From Haematobia irritans (taxonomy: Eukaryota > Arthropoda > Insecta > Diptera > Muscidae): DNA of 64,000 nucleotides. This document shows, piece by piece, positions 9,381-21,813 of this stretch. The stretch lies in assembly GCF_050003625.1 (NCBI RefSeq), contig NC_134397.1, forward strand, positions 195,321,063 through 195,385,062, read 5' to 3'. The stretch's first letter is position 1; every line of letters starts with the position of its first letter. A model generated the notes under the pieces. The model was not told the DNA's origin. It made no database searches and was given only the letters and a program-made list of their open reading frames with translations. The position numbers and the translations under genes are program-made.

Positions 9381-10490
9381 TTTTGCCAAATTTTTATTTT
9401 ATAGAAAATTTTGTCAAAGTTTTATTTCTATAGAAAAATCTGTCAAAATTTTATTTCTATAGAAAATTTTGTGAAAATTTTATTCTATAGAAAATTTTGT
9501 CAAAATTTTATTTCTATAGAAAATTTGGTCAAAATTTTGTTCATAGAAAATTTTGTCAAAGTTTTCTTTCTATAGAAAATTTTGTCAACATTTTATTTCT
9601 ATAGAACATTTTGTCAACATTTTATTTCTATAGAAAATTCTGTCAAATTTCTATAGAAAATTGTGTCAAAATTTTATTTCTATAGAAAATTTTGTAAAAA
9701 TTGTATTTCTATAGAAAATTTTGTGAAAAATTTATTTCTATAGAAATTTTTGTGAAAATTTTATTCTATAGAAAATTTTGTCAAAATTTTATTTTATAGA
9801 AAATTTTGTCAAAGATTTATTTCTATAGAAAATTCTGTCAAATTTTTATTTCTATAGAAAATTTTGCCAAAAAAATTTATTTCTATAGAAAGTTTTGTCA
9901 AAATTTAATTTCTGTGGAAAATTTTGTAAAAATTGTATTGCTACAGAAAATTTTGTAAAAATTGTATTTCTATAGAAAATTTGGTCAACATTTTATTTCT
10001 ATAGAGAATTTTGTCAAAGTTCTATTTCTACAGAAAATTTTGCAAAAATTTTATTTTATAGAAAATTTTGTCAAGTTTTATTTCTATAGAAAATTCTGTC
10101 AAAATTTTATTTCTATAGAAAATTCTGTCAAATTTTTATTTCTATAGAAAATTTTGTCAACATTTTATTTCTATAGAAAATTTTGTCAATATTATATTTC
10201 TATAGAAAATTTTGTGAAAATTTTATTCTATAAACAATTTTGTCAAAATGTTATTCTATAGAAAATTTTGTCAAAATTTTATTCTATAAAAAATTTTGTC
10301 AAAATGTTATTCTATAGAAAATTTTGTCAAAATTTTATTCTATTTGCATAGAAAATTCTGTCAAAATTTTATATCTATAGAAAATTTTTGGAGAAATTTA
10401 CCAAAACATCAAGAATTCTACCAATCTAGCAAACAGTAAAAAAATCTACCATTTTTGGTAGAATTCTACCAACTGTGGCGACCCTGGTTG
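8875..10490 (+). repeat. Inverted-repeat element filled with a 29-bp satellite (array 1)
   Basis: Opens with GGTTGCCACTC (8875, repeated by the 370-bp duplication) and closes with 'gtagaattctaccaactgtgg' then a GGCGACC-type end, inverted relative to the opening. The interior (about 9315-10390) is some 37 degenerate units of 29 bp (TTTCTATAGAAA plus ATTTTGTCAAAATTTTA). Open frames here are translations of the satellite and not genes. Confidence 0.85.
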
Positions 10491-11514
10491 TATGTCGAGA
10501 ATATGGTTGTGAAACTAACGGACAAATTTATCTTTGTACTTCGTGAACCGCCTCAGGTTTGCTCGCGAATTTTCCGACAAAAATGTTGGTAGTGCTTCCA
10601 TTGAAATTTGAAAATTGTGTAGTCATTCTTTAATTTTAAATGGTGTAAAAATCGAAAACGACTACAGAGTATAATTTTGTGCCAAGAGTGTGATTATTTC
10701 TGCAAACAGTTACAACTTTCCAGCAGATTTTTTCTGCTGTGTCCATAGCAAATATCTTTGGGTGTATGTGTTAAACCATATAGAGAATCTTGGAAAAACA
10801 ATTAAATGTCAACAACATTACCACGAGGAGATCAAGTCCCGTTCCCATTTTTAACCGCCCAAAGCCCAAAGGTAACGTGTACACTCATAGAAAAAAGTCT
10901 GCAAATAACAGCAGTCGATGTCTGCTGTTATATTTTTGTACTTCAGAGCCTAATGAACAACAAATTATAAAATTTTTAGGTTATACATTTTTCCCCAAAG
11001 CATATTTAAGAACCAAAAGTAATTTTTGGTATATTTTAGTACTGTAATATACTTAGAAGCTCATAAATACGATCAGCAAACATTTTGTTTGCTATTATGC
11101 CTCAATTCGATAAATATTCAGATTTTTAATCAATTACTATAGATTTTCATAAAATATTGTTTTAATTATATTAGGATAGCTCCTAAGTTGATATTTTTAT
11201 TTGTTTCAGCCAAAATAAAACATGATTTAGTGTAGTCGAGCTTAAAAAATAGCAGGAAATGTTTGCTATTTCAGCAAACAGTGACTGCTGTCCCTTTTTC
11301 AGCAGACTTTCTGCTGTTTTAGCAGACTTTTCTGCTGTCCCTACTAACAAATTTCTTTGGGTGTACGCTATGTAATCCAAAAAATTACTTTTTATATTGG
11401 TCAAAATCAACTTTTAACGCTATAAAAACGGGCTATACGTTTGCCCATTCAAAAATTTTATTTGGTTGATTAGTACAAATAAATCGAAAATTCGAATAGT
11501 CTGTCATTTTCTTT
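10491..11514. other. Intergenic with 'ACACCCAAAGAAA' MITE (about 10870-11365)
   Basis: A non-coding element runs from 'acactcatagaaa' (about 10881) to the inverted 'tttctttgggtgt' (about 11352-11364), with internal AGCAGACTT/CTGCTG repeats. A lone right end of the same family lies at about 10722-10765, and another fragment at 33750-33880. The frame at 10790-11047 has no domain and overlaps the element. Confidence 0.55.
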
Positions 11515-11800
11515 TTATTTATTTATTTATTTATTCAACAACGTAATATAAAAAGCCAGAACAGGCCAAATAAAACTATATTACATAACTTAATACTGAT
11601 GTTATGTTCTACCTTTGCAAAAGTCGACTATCAGTATCGTCGGAAAATAAAAATGAACTCTTTATGACCGTGCGTTTCAATTTTATTCTATTATAGTAGT
11701 TCAAACTGGGCCCAGTTAAACTCAACCGGCCAGTAACTCCCAAGTGTCTTCTAGATATTTTCAAAAACTTACTACCATGGAATTCAGTGAAAACAAATTC
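11515..11800 (-). mobile_element. LINE 3'-end fragment
   Basis: Starts on the plus strand with (TTTA)n, then 'aacaacgtaatataaaaagcc', which is the reversed tail and 3' UTR of a LINE. Similar tails (GGCTT..TTGTATTGTCGTAAATAAA type) occur at 21345, 22645, 29717 and 54345. No coding part remains. Confidence 0.55.
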
Positions 11801-11802
11801 GA

Positions 11803-11808
11803 TTTATT
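11803..11808 (-). terminator. Candidate EPRS poly(A) signal
   Basis: tttatt on the plus strand reads AATAAA on the EPRS strand, about 150 nt after the EPRS stop codon. The position is plausible; there is no transcript evidence. Confidence 0.35.
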
Positions 11809-11957
11809 AAATTAATTCGGAGTTGTGACTTTCTCATAAATATCAATTACTGGCTACATAACATTACAAAAACTGGTTACAATCGAAACACATTTGTATA
11901 ATCGTTAAAACATCGAAAAAAAGAAGAATCGTCATTATTGCATTGAGAGTGTAGGTT

Positions 11958-14900
11958 TTAGTAGCTACGTCCAAAGAGTGTATAGAATTTAGGTTTATTC
12001 GTGCAACCTGGGTGTACACATTTGTCTGATGATGAAATGTTAGCGGGTTGATCAAAAGGTATACACAAAGATTTAGCACCCATTGCAGGAGCACCAGGTT
12101 CGGCATCTTCATCGCTATAAATAGAAGAAGAGAGGATATTGCAAAAAAAAATGTTGAGTATAATTGTGTGAACATCATTTTATCTTACCGTGCACTATCT
12201 GCTTTAATTTTATCTTCGCAAGCAATTTCACCACAGAATGGAGATAAAAGCAAATTCTTTTGATCTAAGAATTTACAGAAATCATTCCAATCTTTAGTGA
12301 GTTTAATGCTATTTTGCAATTCATTTTGGGCCTTGGCTAACATACTCTGGTGAATGGTCTTCAAAAGTTCATGGATTTTTTTCTCGAGATTTTCCATGGG
12401 CAAAACAAGTTTCTCTCCCGTGTCGCGACGAACGGCCACAATTTGTTTGGCTTTCATGTCTTTAGGTCCCAATTCTATGCGCAAAGGCACACCTTTCAAT
12501 TCCCAATGATTGAATTTCCATCCAGGCGAATAATTATCACGATAATCACCTTCGCAACGTACACCACTGGCAGTCAATTGTTTTTCCAAGGCCTTGCAAG
12601 CTTCCAACAATTCAGCGCGTTCCTCGTCCTTGGTATTAACCGTAATGCCACATGGCACAACTATGGCCTGAATGCATGCAACCTGAGGTGGTATGACTAG
12701 ACCTTGATTATCGGCATGGACCATAATCATAACACCAATGGTTCTTGTGGTCATACCCCAAGAATTTTGATATACATATTGCTTTTGTTGTGTTTCGGGA
12801 TCTTCATAAACAATTTCAAACATCTTGGAGAAATTTTGTCCCAAGTGATGGCTCGTAGCACCTTGAATAGCACGACCGGAGGCTGAAATGAAAGCTTCTA
12901 CTGTTGTGGTATAATCACCGCCAGCGAATTTCTCCTTTTCAGTTTTGCGACCTTTCACCACCGGTATAGCTAATAGATCTGTATAGACTTGGGCATATAG
13001 CTCCAAAATATCTAGAACTTCTTTATCGGCCTCACTCTTGCTGGCGAAAGCCGTATGACCTTCTTGCCACAAAAATTCACGAGTTCTCAAGAAAGGTTGG
13101 GGGTGTTTGAATTCCCATCGTACAACATTATTCCACTGATTAAGGCGAATGGGTAAATCGCGATATGATTGAATCCATTTAGCATAGGCAGGGTACATAA
13201 TGGTTTCGGAAGTGGGACGCACAGCAATAGGTTCGGCTAGATCAGAATCTCCCGACTTTGTTACCCATGCAACTTCAGGAGCAAAATCTGCAATGTGTGT
13301 CTTTTCCTTTTCCAAGGCAGCCTTCGATACGAATATTGGGAAGTAACATTCTTTCACGCCCATTTTAGTGATCTCAGCGTCTAGCCAGGTTTTTATGAAT
13401 TTCCAAATGGCAAAGGACCAGTGGCGCAATATGTAACATCCAGATACATCATAGTATTCGATAAGTTCACCTTTGGTAATAACTTGGGAATACCATTCAG
13501 GTAAATTATCCTCTTTAGTAGCCTCCAAACCTAGACGGGTTTGTTTTTTTACAGCTCCTGTGGCAGCTTCAGGTTCTTTTTTCACGGGTTTAGCTGGCTT
13601 CGGAGTTTCCTTCTTTTCTTGGGGAGGTTTTTTAGCAGAACCACCACCCGAACGACCAGCAACAGGGAAATCTGTACCAGTAACCTCTTTATATCTGGCT
13701 TTTAGGGCCAAAAGCTTTGAAACTTCAGCATCGATTTCTTCTTTGGGAGCCTTATTTGTTTTAGCTGTGCGAACCTTGTCACCTTGTTCGGTGATTTCTT
13801 TAGTAAGCAAATCCTTTTCCGTGACTGGCGACGAGGACATTTTTGTAGTTTCCTGTTTTACAGATTCTACTTTAGCGTCTGGAGTCCAATCTTTACCGGT
13901 AAGCGATTTATAGTCGGCTTTTAAAGCCAAAAGAGTTTTGACCTCTGTATCTATTACACCCTTAGCGGCTTTTTCAGTTTTAAGTTTGCGTATCTTATCG
14001 CCTTGGTCCTTGATTTTGTTAAGCACTTGCGATACCCCCGTAGCAGAAGAACTCTCTGATGTTAAATCAATCACTTCAGATTTCACTGTAGGTGCAACAC
14101 TAGGGACTGTTGTACCAGGTTTCCACTCTTGGCCCGTTAGACTCTTGTAATCAGCTTTCAAAGCTAGTAACAACTTAACGGCAGGATCAATAGTAGCTTT
14201 GTCTGCTTTTGAGGCCTTCAATTCCCTTATAAGATCTCCTTGAGCTGTAATTTTATTTAAGAGCTCGGCTACAACATTTGCAGAAGGTTGTTCAGGACTT
14301 TTTTCTTTTTTAACAACAACAGGAGCTACACAGCCTGGTTTCCACTCCTCGCCTGTTAGATTTTTATATTCAGCCTTGAGATTTAATAAATTTTTCACCT
14401 CAGGATCAATAACGGATTTTTCAGCTTTTTGGCTCTTCAATTGTCTAATTTTATCGCCTTGTGCCGTGATTTTATTAAGAACTTCTTCTACTGAAGCATT
14501 TGCATTGGAAATGGGAGCGGGAGCGGAGGCGGGCACCGATACACCAGGTTTCCAATCTTGACCCGATAATTTCTTGAAAAGTGCCTTTAAATCCAAGAGT
14601 ATTTTCACTTGTGGGTCAAGCTCTGCTTTGCTAGCTTTTTTTGCTTTCAAATCACGTATCAAGTCACCCTGTTTGATTATTTGTTCATTTACCGATACAG
14701 CATTGGTAACAGCTGGAACAACGGATGTTTTGCTTGCTGCTGGTGCTGTATTCGCCGATTCCTGGCCTGGTTTCCAATCCTTACCAGTTGCAGCTTTATA
14801 ATCAGCCTTTAATGCCAAAAGTTTCTTTACCTCAACGTCAATTTGGGCTTTATCAGCTTTTTTAGTTTTCAAATCTCTTACAATATCGCCTTGTTTTGAA

Positions 14901-17900
14901 ATTTGTTTATCCAATTCGATTCCCTTCGAAGATGTATTACCACCATTCGCAACAGACTGAAATAATATATAAATATTTTATAAATTTATTTTATTTATTT
15001 ATTTCTTATTTTGGCATGAGGTATTTTATTGTATACGTCATCATTTAAATACATTAATTTCGTTGTTGTCTTCGAGTAAAAGAATTGTGGTTAACTGACA
15101 AATGTTGGCCTAATGAAATCTGCGCTCAACCGTTCCCAACTAATCGAGTTGAAGAAATGAAAGGTTACTTTGTATGACTATAAATCTTAAACATAAATTT
15201 GAGCAACTGTGAGTTTCAAACAACAATACGCTCTTAGGTCAGTGGGTTTATGTGTGTGTGCGTAGTTGTTTTTTAGTGAGTTGTTGTCGTGTCTCTCTTT
15301 CAAGAACACAAACAACAATGGATACGTTTTGATAACAACATGTCGCTTACAATGCCAATGGCAAAGTATATGGAGCTCATTATCTTAGTGTACATCTGAG
15401 AGTAAACAGAGAGTCAAAACATATGGATCATGGCTCCACATTGTTTGCATCGTGTAGAGTAACAAAAGATTCTCCCTAAAAGAAATATATGTATGTTAAA
15501 AGGCGACAATTGGTAAGATATTGGTAAAATAAGATGCAATATTGCATTAAACATATGGGTGACTCCATAATGAAGAATGCAACATTTCATTTCATTTGGC
15601 ATATTTCATTTCATAATAACCCCAAACATATAATAGTAAAATATTTGGATGCATATTTTTTCGTGCGAAAATTCCCGACTTACATCAATATTTGTTCGAA
15701 AAAAACACAAAACAAAATTTTAGCAAAATAGTCTATAGTGCGAAAACGTAATTTTACTTGCATTATGATGAGATGGAAAAATATTAATGTTTCTATTATC
15801 CAGTGGAATTCGTTTTTACGATTCCAAGACTCGCTATATCCGATCGTCACTATATTTAAAATCAAGATTACGTAAAATAAAAAAAAATACGACCGTGGCC
15901 TTTTATATTTCGGGATCAGAGAATAAAACCAAATATCAATAATCGAAAATCGGTTTATAGTTTTTCAAAATATTCCTCATTAAGATCTATAGACTTTTGT
16001 ATGCATCTATACACTTTTGCATCCAAAACATCCATTCTGAATGCTTCTTCAGGTATCGAACAGTCGACTGTTGTTTACTTCCGGAATGTCATAGTTTACT
16101 TCCGGAATGTGTTTCGAAGCACCGCGATTGTATATTTTCAGCATTTCTTTCGACCAATCGAAACGAGCCTTTTTTGAGCGATTGACAAATTGTGTGGGAT
16201 TCAACGCCAACAAATTTTTTTGACAATATTGAATGCCTAAGGGTTTCTCAGCCTTACAATAGCTCACATGACTATCTTCCTATATCAGTTGGCGCACAAC
16301 ATGTTTTCCGGAACAACAATTGATTTTGATCGGGGCATCTCACCTAAAAAGCAGCACTTTCATTAACTCTCTTTCTTAGTTGGGATGTCCCGATTACTTA
16401 CAGATCTTTCTGGCTCACTTAGACAATTCAGTCCATTGTGGTGAACTTCTCTCTCATCATTCAATGTTTAGCTCAATGACAAGGTACCTCACATGGCTGT
16501 AAAACCACTTAGGGAAGCTTTAACACAGTCAGAAATATCACCATCATTACTGAGAGAGGATAATCCACCGCTGAAAAACTTTTTGGTTTTCGGTCGAAGC
16601 AGGGATCGAACACCTGACCCATTGTATCATTGTATGCATCGCTATTTACATATTATAAATATTATATATACAAGAATAATCTAACCAATTATGGTATTTA
16701 AGAATATGCGATTACAGTTTTTTTGTATATAAATCCATTCCCAACATATGGTCATCATCACAATAAAATTGATTCGTATGAAACTAGCACCAACAGTGAG
16801 GGAAAAATTAAATCGTGGATCAATTTATATCGGGGCTATATCCAAATAAAGTCCGAGACGGTCAAATGATTGTTAGACAGTAAACAATTGATTGATTGGA
16901 CAATAATTACACCTTCAGTCAAATCATAATGGCGGGTTCAACCTAAATATGATCTTATATGGCAATAGACACTTATTTTGTGCCAATGCCAAAAGAAGCG
17001 TCATAGTTTTCCAAAAACCGTAAAATTAAGGTATACAAATTTAGATTTATAATAACTACATACCGTTTTATTATTTGCATCATTGCCAGCACCAGCATTA
17101 ATTTTCAATCCCGAAGAAGGCATGTCCTTCGTGTGGCCATCAGGTATAGAGAATAATATGACGGGTGAGGCAACGTTGGAATAAACACTTGGCGGAGAAT
17201 AAGCATTATCAACCTTAAAGAAGCCACGACGCTGCAGTTGAATGATATCACCCTTTTTGCATTTCTTCAATTCCGGATCGCCCAACATTAATTGTTCTTC
17301 TCTTGTCTTATGGCCGATATATTGCTTGAAGTCTTCATCTTTGCCCAAAACTGCTTTACTTATAATGTTATCAAAGTAAACACAATAAGTGGGTGGATAT
17401 TCATCAGCATTATCCTCAACTGCCAACCAAGTAAGTTTGAGAGTTTTCTTAAAGTCCTTATTGTCGAGATTTAAAGAAGCGTCCACACCAGTGATTTTTC
17501 CCGATGCATCTTTATTGATCTTGTTGATCATAAGATTACCCCAGTTAATAAAAGTGGCATTTTCTCCTGCCTTCAAAGCTTCAGCATCAACATAATCAAT
17601 GTAGATTTTTGGTCCCAAAGTAACAGACTTTTTACCCAAAGAATCGTTTTTGGGATGTACAGGAACTTCTATTCTTTCCTTTTTAGCGCCGGAGACATTA
17701 ACAATAACACGATTATCATATTCTAAGGCAGTGTAGCGAGGTGCAATGGGATCAATGACTTTTTTATTGAAGGCCCATATTTTGTCCCAATTCATGAAGA
17801 CCACAGATTTGCTGGATCCCTGAGCAATAATGAATTCTTTCAAACCTTCAACTGTCATGCCACGTCTTACAATACCACGAACAGTGGGGAAACGAGGATC

Positions 17901-19608
17901 ATCCCTGCAATAAAATTCAAGTTAATTAACACGAAACCTATGTATGCCTTCGTCTTACTTACCATCCATCAACCAAGCCTGAATCTACGAACCAAGTTAG
18001 TTTTCTCTTAGACAACACAGTATTGGTCATATTCAATCGACTATATTCCCAGATATAAGGCTTGCGTAATTTCAAGGCATCAATGAACCAATAAAATTGA
18101 TCATCACGATCATGATACTCCATGGTACGTAAAGTATGCGTAACATCTTCTATGGCATCAACAATCGGACAAGCAAAATCGTATGTAGGATAAACTCTGA
18201 AGAAGAAAATTTTTTTAATCATGTCGTTTTTCTTCTTTATAAATTAAATAGCTTACTTGTATTTAGTTCCAGTTCTAGGATGTGGTTCATTTTTACACCT
18301 GTAAATTGTAGGATCACGCATGCAGCCATTTGGTGATGACATATCGATTTTGGCACGTACACAACATTTTTGACCAAATTCCGTACCATTTAACATTTCT
18401 TTCCACATAGACATATTCTTTGCCGGATCTTTGGGATAAAAAACAAAAAATTTGGTAATTTGTTAATAATTTATTTAATTTACAACCTACCATTAGATCG
18501 ATTTTTGGACTCCATCCTTTGATCACGTTCAGCCTTCATTTGTTCTGGAGGAGTATCGTCCACATAAGCCTTTCCTTCATTGATCAATTGCTCACAATAT
18601 TGTAACATCAAATCAAAGTAATTCGACGTATGTGTAAAAACATCCGGTTTAATATTCAGCAACTCCAAATCTCCCAAAATGACATTTTCGAATTCCACCG
18701 TTTCCTTTGCGGGATTGGTGTCATCAAAACGCATAATCAATTTACCCTCAAATGCTTGGGCATAGTATTGATTAAGCAGTGCAGCCTTTGCGTGACCTAT
18801 ATGCAAATAACCTGAAGCCTCTGGGGGGAAACGTACAACTACCTTTCCCATTTCAGCTCCGGGCAAATCAACAAATTTACCCTCTTGTTTGCGTTGTCCT
18901 GGTTTTTCGCCGACTGCTGGGGATGATTCCTTGGAGTTCTTTTGACGGTTAACACGCTTCGAAGATGCCTTTGCTTCGTCTGGCAGAGATTGCAATACTT
19001 TTTGTATAAGAGGTTGAGCATTTATCAGATCATACCACCTCTGCACATGCTGTGGAATTCCCTTAGCGGACAGAAACTCATAACGTGAATGCATTTCGTT
19101 GAACAAGGCAAAATCGGCAATTGTCAACTTATTAGCTACCAAATAAGTGACAGGTGCAATGGATTTTTCTAAAAAGCCCATAGCCCATGAGATATCGTCC
19201 TCACAGGTAAGTGAAAACGACAGCCAATGGTCTATTTGTGTACGTTCAATTGCAGTCTCACCATACAGTTTATACGTTGGAGCAGCTCTGGCCAAAGCTC
19301 GCAACACATCGTTATTCGAATAGCATACCAAACGCCGGCCATCTGGATAAAGCAAAGACGTTTCATTGCCCCAAATTATATCAACGGCTACAGTATCGCT
19401 TATTAAATGGGCTGTTGCTAGACCACCTAATCAAATAGAAAAGTATAAAAGGTGAGTATCTCGATGAGAGCACAATTTTCGTTACTTCCAAAAATATTTC
19501 GTCAGCATCGGGCGATGTTAACCTAACAAAAGTATGGCATATATTTTCGGGAGTTTATAACTTACTAATTGGTGGATTTGAAACATTTGCTGTCAATTTT
19601 AAAGCCAT
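11958..19608 (-). CDS. EPRS: Glutamyl-prolyl-tRNA synthetase (EPRS), seven exons
   Basis: Cytosolic bifunctional synthetase that charges tRNA-Glu and tRNA-Pro and belongs to the multi-synthetase complex. Minus-strand exons: 19608-19566, 19426-18491, 18428-18257, 18196-17963, 17904-17064, 14956-12189, 12114-11958. All joins keep frame with GT/AG borders and give 1716 aa (the Drosophila protein is about this length). Order: GST-like N-terminus (1-~170); class I GluRS core with HIGH at about 223-226 ([10 protein letters not shown]) and a KMSKS-equivalent LSKRK at about 445-449; six WHEP repeats (about 757-1175, each with QGD..R.LK and a KPG-type end); class II ProRS with RPTSET, motif 2 around [16 protein letters not shown], and the C-terminal zinc-type region ending FGRSY. 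Apart from the GluRS/ProRS fusion normal for animals, nothing is broken. Intron 5 is 2.1 kb and holds transposon debris. The start codon falls in a 43-nt first exon. Confidence 0.97.
16060..16260 (-). pseudogene. Decayed mariner-like transposase fragment
   Basis: The minus-strand translation contains [22 protein letters not shown], close to the conserved stretch before the first catalytic Asp in mariner transposases outside the Himar1 group. The surrounding residues are scrambled and the catalytic blocks are missing. It lies within EPRS intron 5. Confidence 0.5.
16490..16625 (-). mobile_element. tRNA-derived SINE fragment (reverse)
   Basis: The reverse complement contains a B-box-like GTTCGATCCCTGCTTCGACC, then 'aaccaaaaagtttttcagcg' and 'gtggattatcc', the same body as the SINE at 34316. 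The A-box end is missing or degenerate. Inserted in EPRS intron 5. Confidence 0.7.
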
Positions 19609-21813
19609 TTTGTTAAATCAATCGTCTGCAACTACTTTCGATAAAGGATGTGCTCCGCAGTCCCTAAAGTTCAGGATTCTTTCCTGGAGCTTCTTTAAAC
19701 AAATGTGAGACGACGTGTGTCAGCACAAGAGAACAGGGCTTCGTCTTCTAAAAGTTAACGGCGTTACTTAACGGCCGCTTGAATGTTATTGACAGCTGTC
19801 CATGAGTACTACTACAGGTGTGCCAAAACAATCAACAGATCGCATTTGTACGCGGAATCTATACAAGAAATACTATTTCTCTACACGTAAATCCCATATT
19901 ATTAAACATTTATTTTTCTTCGAAAAAGATAAGTTCGCAAAAAAAATCATATAATTCCACAAGGCCGGTACTAAGTTTTCATTTCGGATTGTTGATTTGA
20001 GTTAATTTCCTTCAAATAAGTTACTTTTTTGTGATTGTTGTGTTTTCTACTAGAGCTGTCATTCGGGATCGACTTTTGTTAATCCCTGGATTCGGTATTG
20101 GAATAAATCCTAGGATTATTTAAATTTTTGGAGTAACAACAATTTGCGGAATCAAAAAACTTTAGTATCTTAATCAAATATGGTTTAATTCAATTTTATT
20201 AACCAAAAAAGTAACAGAAGAGCATAAGTGTAAATTAAAAAGCAATTTCAAATTGCTAATTAAAAAAAAGTAAGAAAACAAAAATAATAAAAAAGCTATT
20301 TCATATGTTTTTTGTTCTCAACAAAAGATTTTAATGATTTTCTTGTATACTTCATCGTTTTAAATAACATCTTAAATATATCAAAGTTTCATAAGATATA
20401 CGTGATCTTATCTTATTGCAGTTGAAAAAATCTCTCACAGTCTATCCTAGTCTAAGACACCACCCTGCCAACATTTTTTGAATTTGGGGGCGCTTCTGGG
20501 AATCCCCACTACGTCGAAAACTGTCGTATACGATATCCAAAGCTCCTCGGAAAAGCGCCGTCACTATTGAGAAGTTGTACCACGCCAAGTTACTACAAAA
20601 AAGTATCGCATGAGTGCAATTATTGGGTGCCCTTCTGGATACATTTAGAAGGACGCCAATAAGAGCCCCTTTAAACAATCAAAGAAAGTGTATTTTAAGA
20701 TAGTTGTAAAAGAATCACTGTGGTCAAGTAAAACACGATTGTTTACATGTTTATTAATTTTATGAAACATTTATAAATTCTCACAAATATAACATTTATA
20801 CGACTATCACATCACATTTAACATATTTTTATGCATTAATAAAATATTGTTGTTGAGTTACAAGTTGCTAGTTACGTGTTGTAGCGTCTATCAGCCAGTG
20901 CTTTTATTCCCAAAGGAGGCAGCGTGTCTGGAAAAATATTTGAAAAACTATCACTTTATTTCATTTGGAAAGTCAAAAATTCTTCACCAATATACCTTTT
21001 ACAATTTTAAGCGAAATAACTATGTTTTCAGCACTTCAATATCGTTTTTATTTAAATAAATTATAAGAAGCTATTTGTGCTTGGTGTTTCACTAAATATA
21101 AAATGGCTCTTGTAACAATAGTGATGGCAAAATAATTTCATGCGAATAGTGATAGCAAAATACTATCACAGTTGACGATTGTTGCTGTGTCACTTACGAG
21201 TCTGTAGTAGCGATGAGGATGAAATGGAACTTTGAAATGCTGGCAGGGAATATATCAAAGTTTCATAAGATATACGTCTTATCTTATTGCAGTTGAAAAA
21301 ATCTCTCACAGTCGACACTGGTCTAAGGGCTGAATGAAGACACCAATTGCAATTTACCACAATACAATAAGCCAAAATAGGCCAATAATAATAATAAAAT
21401 AAATATTATTAAAATTTATTAATAAAAATCCAAAAAATCTAGAAATTTAACAAATTTGGATTATTTTTCGGGGTCTAAAAAATTCCGAGATTAAAATTAA
21501 AAACTCTCGGGATTCCGGGATGGGGTTAATCCCGAATGTCTGCCCTATTTTGTACTGAAGTGGAGGTAACACATATTTCGCTTAGAAACGTCTAGCGCTT
21601 ATGTTCCAATTTAGGAGCTCAATTGAGGGTTGCCATCTTCATGAGTTGGACTTATACCTTAAAAATCTGGTAACTATTGACATTTATACGATAGCAGCTC
21701 TCAGTCATTGCTAATAATGAAAAATCCACAATTTTAGTTAAATTCATGAACAATTAGAGAAAAAATTAACTTTTTTGTTTATACTGCGATAGAAGAAGAG
21801 TTTCTATACAAAA
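19609..21813. other. Divergent intergenic region between EPRS and AP-1 sigma
   Basis: The two genes are transcribed away from each other across 2.2 kb. Promoters must lie near 19609-19900 (EPRS) and 21560-21813 (AP-1 sigma). Most of the middle is a terminal-repeat element. A lone end of the AAGGCCGGTACTAAG family sits at about 19962. Confidence 0.5.
20052..21545. mobile_element. Non-autonomous terminal-repeat element, about 1.5 kb
   Basis: The left end is 'agagctgtcattcgggat' and the right end 'aatcccgaatgtctgccct' is its imperfect inverted copy. Internally, a block beginning 'atatcaaagtttcataagat' occurs twice as direct repeats (about 20377-20455 and 21250-21320). No transposase frame is visible. 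A reversed LINE 3' tail (about 21345-21400) lies inside. Confidence 0.6.

Larger units (their letters stand above)
14957..17063. other. EPRS intron 5
   Basis: A 2.1-kb intron between the GluRS and WHEP-encoding exons. It contains a decayed mariner fragment and a reversed SINE (listed separately). The rest (14957-16050, 16630-17063) is AT-rich with no coding signal. Confidence 0.6.

Noticed and set aside
9268..10147. Small ORFs rich in [11 protein letters not shown]
   Set aside because: Pure translation of the 29-bp satellite; the same peptide appears at 29410, 31952 and 52785.
10790..11047. 85-aa ORF
   Set aside because: Overlaps the ACACCCAAAGAAA MITE and has no family resemblance.
12350..14812. 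Plus-strand ORFs of 60-146 aa
   Set aside because: Antisense shadows of the EPRS exon that encodes the WHEP repeats and ProRS.
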